Source: Nitrospinota bacterium (GTDB lineage Bacteria; Nitrospinota_A; JADGAW01). Taken from it: DNA of 17,731 bases. How positions within the stretch are numbered: the first letter of the stretch is position 1; each line of letters opens with the position of its first letter. Shown piece by piece: positions 6,521 to 13,986 of the stretch. The position numbers were made by a program, and so were the translations under genes. Where the stretch lies: contig JADGAW010000024.1 in NCBI GenBank assembly GCA_015231815.1, positions 1-17,731 of the forward strand. The letters run 5' to 3'. The notes beneath the pieces were generated by a model. It searched no databases. It was not told where the DNA came from and was given only the letters and a program-made list of their open reading frames with translations.

Positions 6521-9500
6521 TTGGAATCGTTTGATGATTTATATGAAAGGCCTAAAGATCCACTAAACTTTAATGCTATTAAAATAAAGTTAGCATCACC
6601 TGAGAAAATTAAAAGCTGGTCTAGTGGAGAAGTAACCAAACCTGAAACGATTAATTACCGCACATTCAAACCAGAAAAAGATGGTCTTTTTTGTGCTAAG
6701 ATTTTCGGTCCTACCAAAGACTGGGAATGTAACTGCGGAAAATATAAAAGAATTCGTCATAAAGGGGTTGTTTGTGAAAAATGTGGTGTTGAAGTTACTC
6801 AATCTAAAGTAAGAAGAGAAAGACTAGGGCATATCGACCTTGCAGCTCCCGTTGCACATATCTGGTTTTTGAAATCACTTCCCAGCCGTATTGGAACATT
6901 TCTTAATGTCTCGTTAAAATCACTGGAAAAAGTTATTTTCTATGAAGCTTATTACATAACTGACCCAAAAAACACCGGTTATAAAGAAGGTGATGTTATT
7001 ACCGAAGACACCTACTACAGTATTATTGATGAATATGGTGAGGAAGCAATTAAAGTTGTTATTGGTGCAGAAGGAGTTGCTGAGCTTTTACAGCAAATTA
7101 ACCCTGAAGAATTGTTGGTTCAGTTAACTGAAGATCTGGAAAAAACCAACTCCATTCAAACAAAAAAGAAGCTTATCAAGCGAATTAAAATCATGAAAGC
7201 ATTTATTCATTCAGGTAATAAACCTGAGTGGATGATTCTTAATGTTGTACCGGTTATTCCACCTGATCTAAGACCTCTGGTTCCTCTTGAAGGTGGACGT
7301 TTTGCAACATCTGATTTAAATGACCTTTACCGAAGAGTTATTAACAGAAACAACCGATTAAAAAGACTTTTAGATCTTAAAGCTCCTAACATTATTATTA
7401 AAAACGAAAAAAGAATGTTGCAGGAAGCTGTTGCAGCTCTTTTTGATAATGGTAAAAGAACAAAAGTTGTTCGGGGAAGTAACAAAAGACCGTTGAAATC
7501 ATTAAGCGATATGCTTAAAGGTAAAGGCGGACGTTTCAGACAAAACCTCCTTGGAAAAAGGGTTGATTATTCAGGTCGAACAGTTATTGTTGTTGGTCCT
7601 GACCTTAAGCTGAACCAATGCGGACTGCCCAAGAAAATGGCTTTAGAACTTTTTAAGCCATACATTTATCAAAAACTGGAACAAAAAGGGTACGCTACAA
7701 CAATAAAAACAGCCAGAAAAATGGTTGAAGAAAAACGGGAAGAAGTTTATGAGGTTCTTGACGAAATCATTAAGGGACATCCCGTAATGCTCAACAGAGC
7801 TCCAACCCTTCACAGACTGGGTATTCAGGGTTTTGACCCAATACTTATTGAAGGCAAGGCACTTACTCTTCATCCTCTTGTTTGTACAGCATTTAATGCT
7901 GATTTTGATGGTGACCAAATGGCAATCCATGTTCCTTTATCCATGGAAACACAAACAGAAGTTAAGCTCCTCATGCTTGCTGACAATAACCTTCTGAACC
8001 CGGCGAATGGTATGCCTGTTACAACTCCTTCTCAGGATATCGTACTTGGCTGTTACTACCTGACAAAAGTTAGAGGTAACGATAAGGGTGAAGGAAAAGT
8101 TTTTGCCTCTATTAAAGATGTCATGAGAGCATACGACAATGATGTTATTGGTTTACAGGCAAAAATTTTCTTCAGAGATGAAAACAAGGAATATCACGAA
8201 ACAACTACGGGAAGAGTTCTTCTCTATGATATCTGCCCTAAATCAATCACCTTTGAGGAAATAAATAAGCAGATGAACAAAAAAGCTCTTGGAAACCTTA
8301 TTTATCAATGTATTTTGAGGGAAGGAAAACAAATTACCGTTGTCTTCCTCGATGCTATGAAGTCGTTAGGATTTAAGATTTCAACCAAAGCTGGTATTTC
8401 CATTCCTCTGAACAACATGCAGATTCCTGATGAAAAACAAGGACTTATTGATACAGCGAAGAAAAAAGTTCTTGAAGTACAAAACCAGTACATTGATCAG
8501 GTCTTGACTGATGGTGAAAGAAAAAATACTGTTATTGATATCTGGCAAAACCTTACAGAAAGTGTATCAGGAAAAATGTTCAGCGTTATTGAAAAACAGG
8601 ATGAAAACATCATGGAAGGTTCCATTCAAATTGATGGCACCGATAAAATCCTTTCAAAGTACGATGATGTTCGGTTTCAAAAGGAAAAAAAGGATTTTAA
8701 CTCAATCTTTATTATGGCAGATTCAGGAGCCAGAGGAAGTGAAACGCAAATCAGACAGCTTGCTGGTATGCGGGGTCTTATGTCCAAACCTTCCGGTGAA
8801 ATTATTGAAACTCCTATTACTGCAAACTTTAAAGAAGGTTTATCTGTTCACCAATACTTTATTTCTACTCACGGAGCAAGAAAAGGTCTTGCTGATACAG
8901 CATTAAAAACAGCAAACGCCGGATATCTTACCCGTCGTCTTGTTGATGTTTCTCAAGATGTAATTATTACGCAATACGACTGTGGCACTTCAAAAGGTAT
9001 TGAAGTAACTCCGCAAATAGATAGTGGTGAAGTAAGACAAACCATCGGGGAAAGAATACTTGGAAGATATCCTGTTGATGATATTGTTGATCCATACACC
9101 AACGAAATTCTTCTGGAAGCAAACAGAGAAATTAACTATGATGCAGTCAGTAAAATCGAAAACTCAAGTCTTACCATGGTGAGAGTACGTTCAGTGCTTA
9201 CCTGTGAAGCAGATAAAGGTGTTTGTGCTCTTTGTTACGGCAGAAACCTTGCCACAGGGGCAATTGCTGCAATCGGTGATGCTGTAGGTATTATTGCTGC
9301 CCAATCTATCGGTGAACCAGGAACTCAGCTTACCATGAGAACATTCCACGTTGGTGGGACAGCAAGTAAAAAAGCTGAACAAAGTAAGGTAAGTGTTAGA
9401 AGAGGTGGTTCTGTACGGTTCTCTGGTATCAAAACCATTGTTAACAGTAAAGGTGATATCGTTGTTACCAACCGTAACGGCGAAATCTACATTGAAGATG

Positions 9501-10627
9501 ATAACGGTCGGGAAAAAGAACGATACAAACTTAACTATGGTTCAACCCTAAGAGTTAAGGAAAATCAGGCAGTTAAAGAAGATACGGTTCTTGCTGATTG
9601 GGATCCATACTCTAACGTAATTCTTACGGAATCTTCTGGTGTTATTGCCTATGGGGATATCGTTGAAGGTGGAACCATGAAAGAAGAAATTGATGAAACC
9701 TCCGGTAGAAGAACAAAGTTCATCATTGCTCAGGACGATACAAAACAGCCAAGAATTTCTATCAAAAGCAAAGGTAAAACTGTTAAGAGATACTTCCTCC
9801 CAACAGGTGCTCATCTTATTGTTGATGACCATCAGGAAGTTCATGCAGGAGACATCATTGCGAAAATACCGACAGAAACTCATAAGACCAAGGATATTAC
9901 TGGTGGTCTTCCAAGAGTTGTTGAACTTTTTGAAGCAAGAAAACCTCATGACCACGCAATTCTTACAGAAATTGACGGAATTGTTAAGGTTGGTGAAATC
10001 GAAAGAGGCTCAAGAAAAATTATTATTACTAACGAAGACGGTACCGTTAAGGAATACAAAATTCCACGACATAAGCACGTTAACGTTCATGATGATGATT
10101 ATGTAAAAGCTGGTGAAGCACTTGTTGATGGACCTGCAAACCCCCATGATATTCTTAAAATATCTGGAGAAAATGCACTCCAAAAATATCTGATTGATGA
10201 AACCCAGTCAGTGTACAAGCTTCAGGGTGTTGATATTAACGACAAACATATTGAAGTTATTATCAGACAAATGCTTCGACATGTCATTCTTGATGAACCA
10301 GGTGATACAGAGTTCCTTAACGGCGAGCAACTTCACAGGAAAAAACTTGAGAAAATCAATGAAAAACTTATTGAGGATGGTATGAAACCAGCAACAGCAT
10401 CTCTTATCCTTCTCGGTATTACCAAATCTTCATTAAACACCGAAAGTTTTATCTCTGCTGCATCCTTTCAGGAAACAACACGAGTTCTGACAGAAGTAAG
10501 TGTTGAAGGCAAGGTTGACAATCTTATCGGATTGAAGGAAAACGTAATCATGGGACGTTTAATTCCTGCGGGAACCGGCTCTCAGATTTACAAAAATGTT
10601 GCGGTAGCAGAAAATAAAGCATCTTAA
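6521..10627 (+). CDS. rpoC: DNA-directed RNA polymerase subunit beta-prime
   Basis: Beta-prime carries the catalytic magnesium site and the clamp of RNA polymerase. The 1368-aa protein is complete. The N-terminal zinc knuckle has C70, C72, C85 and C88, the same numbers as in E. coli. The catalytic NADFDGDQMAIH has D461, D463 and D465. The second zinc site is C821, C895, C902 and C905. The trigger loop begins near M939 (MRTFHVGG) and resumes at TGGLPRVVELFEARKP (1127 onward). The roughly 180-aa SI3-type insertion between them is typical of Pseudomonadota and relatives. The start is TTG at 6521, chosen because GGAGG lies at 6511-6515 and the N-terminus aligns with the family from there. It lies 100 nt after rpoB and ends the operon at a terminator. 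Confidence 0.98.
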   Translation: MESFDDLYERPKDPLNFNAIKIKLASPEKIKSWSSGEVTKPETINYRTFKPEKDGLFCAKIFGPTKDWECNCGKYKRIRHKGVVCEKCGVEVTQSKVRRERLGHIDLAAPVAHIWFLKSLPSRIGTFLNVSLKSLEKVIFYEAYYITDPKNTGYKEGDVITEDTYYSIIDEYGEEAIKVVIGAEGVAELLQQINPEELLVQLTEDLEKTNSIQTKKKLIKRIKIMKAFIHSGNKPEWMILNVVPVIPPDLRPLVPLEGGRFATSDLNDLYRRVINRNNRLKRLLDLKAPNIIIKNEKRMLQEAVAALFDNGKRTKVVRGSNKRPLKSLSDMLKGKGGRFRQNLLGKRVDYSGRTVIVVGPDLKLNQCGLPKKMALELFKPYIYQKLEQKGYATTIKTARKMVEEKREEVYEVLDEIIKGHPVMLNRAPTLHRLGIQGFDPILIEGKALTLHPLVCTAFNADFDGDQMAIHVPLSMETQTEVKLLMLADNNLLNPANGMPVTTPSQDIVLGCYYLTKVRGNDKGEGKVFASIKDVMRAYDNDVIGLQAKIFFRDENKEYHETTTGRVLLYDICPKSITFEEINKQMNKKALGNLIYQCILREGKQITVVFLDAMKSLGFKISTKAGISIPLNNMQIPDEKQGLIDTAKKKVLEVQNQYIDQVLTDGERKNTVIDIWQNLTESVSGKMFSVIEKQDENIMEGSIQIDGTDKILSKYDDVRFQKEKKDFNSIFIMADSGARGSETQIRQLAGMRGLMSKPSGEIIETPITANFKEGLSVHQYFISTHGARKGLADTALKTANAGYLTRRLVDVSQDVIITQYDCGTSKGIEVTPQIDSGEVRQTIGERILGRYPVDDIVDPYTNEILLEANREINYDAVSKIENSSLTMVRVRSVLTCEADKGVCALCYGRNLATGAIAAIGDAVGIIAAQSIGEPGTQLTMRTFHVGGTASKKAEQSKVSVRRGGSVRFSGIKTIVNSKGDIVVTNRNGEIYIEDDNGREKERYKLNYGSTLRVKENQAVKEDTVLADWDPYSNVILTESSGVIAYGDIVEGGTMKEEIDETSGRRTKFIIAQDDTKQPRISIKSKGKTVKRYFLPTGAHLIVDDHQEVHAGDIIAKIPTETHKTKDITGGLPRVVELFEARKPHDHAILTEIDGIVKVGEIERGSRKIIITNEDGTVKEYKIPRHKHVNVHDDDYVKAGEALVDGPANPHDILKISGENALQKYLIDETQSVYKLQGVDINDKHIEVIIRQMLRHVILDEPGDTEFLNGEQLHRKKLEKINEKLIEDGMKPATASLILLGITKSSLNTESFISAASFQETTRVLTEVSVEGKVDNLIGLKENVIMGRLIPAGTGSQIYKNVAVAENKAS

Positions 10628-10632
10628 AACAA

Positions 10633-10670
10633 AAAAAGCAGGGATTCGCTAAGGCGTTTCCCTGCTTTTT
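10633..10670 (+). terminator. Rho-independent terminator of the rplK-rpoC operon
   Basis: AAAAAGCAGGGA (10633-10644) pairs perfectly with TCCCTGCTTTTT (10659-10670), giving a 12-bp stem whose right arm ends in five T. The 14-nt loop has a small inner CGC/GCG stem. It lies 5 nt after the rpoC stop. The A-run on the left means it could also terminate transcription from the other strand. Confidence 0.9.
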
Positions 10671-10703
10671 ATATCATCCACTCCTTTTAACGGAGTAAAA
10701 GAT

Positions 10704-11741
10704 TTGAAACTCTTAGATACCTTCCTCACCCTCCTTACAAAAGAAGTTTATATCCCGCCAGAAAATCTAAAACGATATAAACATAATATTAAAGACAATT
10801 ATTTTCACTTTTCCTTTCTCAAGGAAATATTTATATCGCTGCCTGTAACAGATAAGCGAAAAGACTCATATACGCTTCTTGAGAATATCGGACGACTTTT
10901 TCTTGTTGAACGACAAAACATGATTGCTTCCATCATTCCCTTAAAGAACGATTTAAGTGCCCTTCCCCCCTACCTAAACATATATGGGGAAACATTGGAA
11001 GTTTCAATTGATGAAATAAAAATCATTGAAGGAACCCCCTACTTTCTGACAAATAACGAGTTAACAGCAAAAGAAACGTTTATTGACTCTATCGTGGAAA
11101 CATCTCAAAAAAATGCATTGAAATTCATTTTTTTTATTTTGAAGGATTGTGAAAAAAGAAGTCTCTTTCACCTCTTTCCCGTTCTTGAGAGCATTAGGGA
11201 AAAATCTAACACTATTCTTGGTTTTTTTTACCGAGAATATTTGGAGATGGCTGTCTTTGAAGATCTTTATATTCATGGGATTGATTTTGTCGGATTAACC
11301 CAAAACCATAAAGAAATAGAAAAACATTTATTAAAGCTCTACGGAAACTTAGGCATGGCGTACATTTATGATTTGTCTTCATTTAATGAACCTGTTGATA
11401 TGAAAGAAACATTCCACTCAATAGAGATGGGAATTACCCCATTAGTTCTCATAAGTAGCGAACAAGACTTACAGAAGGAAAATATTAAAAATAACCTTAT
11501 CAACATGCTCAATTACCTTGAAGGACATCTGGGAAAACTAAAATATCTGCCCTATCGCAATAGACTTCTTTCACCCTTTAATGTATCCCAAATACTTGAA
11601 TCATCAACAGGTTTTCATAAACTGAAAAGAACTCTTGATAAAAACTTACTGGCAGGAAAAACCTATGTTTCCCTTATGGATATGAAAAGAAAACTGAGGG
11701 TAAAGGAAACCAACAACTCCTATGAATCTTCTGGACTTTAG
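10704..11741 (+). CDS. Hypothetical protein of 345 aa, function not recognised
   Basis: I do not recognise a family. The 345-aa product has no signal peptide, membrane helix or Cys cluster (a single Cys in KDC), so it is probably cytoplasmic. Several hydrophobic strands alternate with helices: LKFIFFILKD (about 140-149), TILGFFYREY, GIDFVGLTQN, MAYIYDLSSF and GITPLVLISS. This hints at an alpha/beta, possibly barrel-like fold, which is inference only. The C-terminus is basic. The start is TTG at 10704, supported by GGAG (10692-10695) with an 8-nt spacer. That GGAGT can pair with ACTCC at 10680-10684 across a 7-nt loop, which would hide the ribosome site. The gene follows the rpoC terminator and precedes asnB by 47 nt on the same strand. 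Its base composition resembles its neighbours. Confidence 0.85.
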   Translation: MKLLDTFLTLLTKEVYIPPENLKRYKHNIKDNYFHFSFLKEIFISLPVTDKRKDSYTLLENIGRLFLVERQNMIASIIPLKNDLSALPPYLNIYGETLEVSIDEIKIIEGTPYFLTNNELTAKETFIDSIVETSQKNALKFIFFILKDCEKRSLFHLFPVLESIREKSNTILGFFYREYLEMAVFEDLYIHGIDFVGLTQNHKEIEKHLLKLYGNLGMAYIYDLSSFNEPVDMKETFHSIEMGITPLVLISSEQDLQKENIKNNLINMLNYLEGHLGKLKYLPYRNRLLSPFNVSQILESSTGFHKLKRTLDKNLLAGKTYVSLMDMKRKLRVKETNNSYESSGL

Positions 11742-11788
11742 AATCAAGAATGGGTCATCACATTTAATGTTCATCAACGTATAAAACA

Positions 11789-13747
11789 ATGTGCGGAATT
11801 ACCGGATTTTTAATTAATAACACTATACAATCTAGGAATAATCATAAGGTTGTTGCCTCCATGGCAAAAACCTTAGACCACAGAGGACCAGACGATTCAG
11901 GAACATGGGTTGATAATGAGTCCGGAATTGCCTTAGGACACACCAGACTTTCTGTTATTGATACCTCAACTGAAGGTCATCAACCAATGGAGTCCTTTTC
12001 CGGTCGATACGTCATAGTTTATAACGGTGAAATATACAACTATAAAGAACTAAAAGAAAAAATAGAGAAAAAAGAAAGAGTAAACTGGCGGGGAACATCT
12101 GATACTGAAGTAATTCTGGCATTAATAGAGGTTGAAGGTCTTGAAAATGCCCTTCAATTGTTTGAGGGGATGTTTGCATTTGCTCTATGGGACAAAAAAG
12201 AGCAGCGATTATTTCTCGTAAGAGACAGGGTCGGGATTAAACCTCTTTACTACGGTTGGCTAGAAAAAACATTTGTCTTTGGTTCAGAATTAAAAGCAAT
12301 AAAGGCTCATCCTGACTTTAATAACGACATCAACAGGGAAGCAGTTGAGCTTTTTATGAATTACAGTTATGTTCCTGCCCCCTATTCTATTTATAATACG
12401 ATTTATAAAGTTCTGCCGGGAACCTATTTAACAATTACGACAAAAGAAACACCTTTTCCAAAAACTCCCTTATCTCCCCAAATTTATTGGTCTGTTAAAG
12501 AAGCTTCAAAAGAAAAACTAGATATTCATGAAGATAAAGTACTCAATAATCTTGAAGACCTTTTGCTCGATATTACGGAGAAATGCATGCTCTCTGATGT
12601 TCCGTTAGGAGCTTTTTTGTCCGGTGGCATTGATTCTTCAACTGTTGTTGCTTTAATGCAAAAAGCAAGTAATCGTCCCATTAAAACATTTACTATTGGT
12701 TTTCACGATACAGGTTATGACGAAGCAATTCATGCAAAAGAAGTAGCAGCACACCTTGGAACAGAGCATACGGAAGTGTATCTTTCCAGTAAAGAAGCAC
12801 TTGATGTTATTCCTAAACTCCCGATACTTTATGATGAACCATTTGCCGATTCATCACAAATTCCTACATACCTCATTTCACAACTTGCTCACCAACAGGT
12901 AACTGTTGCTCTTTCCGGTGATGGTGGCGACGAACTCTTCGGAGGTTACAATAGATATATCTGGGCTCCGAAAATATGGAATAAAATCAAAGGTCTCCCA
13001 CTTCCAGTGAGAAAGACCTTCGGAAAATCCTTAAATAAAATTCCACCACAGTATTGGGATAAAATTGCTGATATTTTTCCCTCAAGTCTGTCACATACAA
13101 TACCACGTACATTTGGTGAAAAAGTCAATAAAATTGCATCCATACTTGATGCTGCATCTCCTGAAGAGATATATAAACGTTTAGTTTCCACCCCAGGAGA
13201 CAACAGTTCTCTTGTACTCAAAAATAATAACACAACAAACGAAAAATTTGATTTCAGGGTTCAGGGTGATGTCAATTTCGCTGAAGAAATGATGCGGTAC
13301 GATATGAGGACATATCTTCCTGACGATATTCTCACAAAAGTTGACAGGGCAAGTATGGGGGTAAGCTTAGAAACGAGAGTTCCCTTACTCGACCATCGAT
13401 TAATTGAATATGCCTTACAATTACCTTTGAATTACAAGGTAAAAGAGGGGCAAAGCAAGTGGATACTAAGACAAGTTCTCTACAAATATGTTCCTCAGAA
13501 ACTGATTGAAAGACCGAAGATGGGTTTTGCAGTTCCGTTAGACAAATGGTTGGAAAGAGAGCTAAAAGAATGGGCAGAAACTCTTCTCAATAAAGAGAAG
13601 ATAAAGAGTCAAAACTTTTTTGATAATAAAAAGGTTACAAAACTATGGGAAGAGTATAAGTCCGGTAATCAGTTCTCAAAACTTATTTTATGGAATATGC
13701 TCATATTCCAGTCTTGGCTTGAGAAAGAGAACACTGTGGAATCCTAA
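11789..13747 (+). CDS. asnB: Glutamine-dependent asparagine synthetase / AsnB-type amidotransferase
   Basis: This enzyme hydrolyses glutamine and transfers ammonia to an adenylated carboxylate, classically aspartate to asparagine. The 652-aa protein has an N-terminal class II glutaminase domain with catalytic Cys2 (MCGITGF), R53 region (GHTRLSVID), NGEIYN (79-84) and SDTE (104-107). The synthetase domain has the PP-loop SGGIDSS (278-284), LSGDGGDELFGGYNRY (from 375) and the RVPLLDHRLIEYALQLP block. All catalytic motifs look intact. The start is fixed by Cys2, which must follow the initiator Met. I see no convincing Shine-Dalgarno in the 47-nt upstream gap. AsnB homologues are common in polysaccharide clusters, where they may amidate sugar acids. 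The downstream neighbours make that possible, but the substrate cannot be read from sequence. Confidence 0.93.
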   Translation: MCGITGFLINNTIQSRNNHKVVASMAKTLDHRGPDDSGTWVDNESGIALGHTRLSVIDTSTEGHQPMESFSGRYVIVYNGEIYNYKELKEKIEKKERVNWRGTSDTEVILALIEVEGLENALQLFEGMFAFALWDKKEQRLFLVRDRVGIKPLYYGWLEKTFVFGSELKAIKAHPDFNNDINREAVELFMNYSYVPAPYSIYNTIYKVLPGTYLTITTKETPFPKTPLSPQIYWSVKEASKEKLDIHEDKVLNNLEDLLLDITEKCMLSDVPLGAFLSGGIDSSTVVALMQKASNRPIKTFTIGFHDTGYDEAIHAKEVAAHLGTEHTEVYLSSKEALDVIPKLPILYDEPFADSSQIPTYLISQLAHQQVTVALSGDGGDELFGGYNRYIWAPKIWNKIKGLPLPVRKTFGKSLNKIPPQYWDKIADIFPSSLSHTIPRTFGEKVNKIASILDAASPEEIYKRLVSTPGDNSSLVLKNNNTTNEKFDFRVQGDVNFAEEMMRYDMRTYLPDDILTKVDRASMGVSLETRVPLLDHRLIEYALQLPLNYKVKEGQSKWILRQVLYKYVPQKLIERPKMGFAVPLDKWLERELKEWAETLLNKEKIKSQNFFDNKKVTKLWEEYKSGNQFSKLILWNMLIFQSWLEKENTVES

Positions 13748-13985
13748 TCGTAGCATGCCTGATGGAAACGGAAAATAATGTATATAAATACAAAGTTACA
13801 TCGTTTATACCGGTGAAAAATAAACTAAGGGAAATGCTACTACAGACACACAAAACTTGACAGTACCCAAATTTATTTACCGAGGGGATTGTCTGCTTAA
13901 TCCGCTTGTTGTGAGGCGCTTTACGCCGAACTAAAAGCGGGTGTATCCGTAACGCATTGTGCCGGGAGCAAAGCGACCGGCACAA
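13748..13985. other. Convergent intergenic region with a GC-rich, structured right half
   Basis: This 238-nt gap lies between converging asnB (+) and the Wzz-like gene (-). The left part is ordinary AT-rich sequence. From about 13886 to 13985 the composition shifts to clearly GC-richer sequence holding two hairpins (listed separately). I see no protein gene. The only reading frame, on the minus strand, begins with TTG right beside the Wzz stop and has no family features. No T-tract makes either hairpin a clear terminator. Possible natures are a dispersed repeat, a degenerate attC-like recombination site, or a convergent transcription-end structure. Confidence 0.6.
13902..13940. repeat. Bulged GC-rich hairpin in the asnB/wzz gap, faintly attC-like
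   Basis: CCGCTT (13902-13907) pairs with AAGCGG (13935-13940). GTT (13908-13910) pairs with AAC (13929-13931) after a TAA bulge. GGCG (13915-13918) pairs with CGCC (13924-13927) around CTTTA. The arm GCTTGTT followed by GAGGCG recalls the right end of integron attC sites. The expected GTTRRRY core is disrupted, however, and no matching RYYYAAC partner is evident, so this is only a resemblance. Confidence 0.4.
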
Positions 13986-13986
13986 T
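13956..13986. terminator. 10-bp GC-rich hairpin at the 3' end of the minus-strand Wzz-like gene
   Basis: ATTGTGCCGG (13956-13965) pairs perfectly with CCGGCACAAT (13977-13986) around an 11-nt loop. It abuts the minus-strand Wzz-like gene and overlaps its stop codon by one base. No T-run follows on either strand, so it may mark or protect a transcript end, be a repeat unit, or terminate only weakly. The position between converging genes favours an end-of-transcript role. Confidence 0.4.

Noticed and set aside
8511..8906. Plus-strand 131-codon frame inside rpoC in another frame
   Set aside because: It overlaps the conserved rpoC catalytic core and has Lys/Leu-rich shadow composition. No evidence of a dual-coding gene.
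13857..13862. Perfect TTGACA that could be a -35 box in the asnB/wzz gap
   Set aside because: No -10-like hexamer lies at 15-19 nt (that stretch is ACCGAGG-type), and the plus-strand transcript would run antisense into the Wzz-like gene.
13701..13985. Minus-strand 94-codon open frame overlapping the end of asnB
   Set aside because: It would start with TTG immediately beside the Wzz-like stop, has no ribosome site of its own, overlaps asnB antisense, and its translation runs through two hairpins with no family features. It is better explained as read-through of a structured non-coding block.
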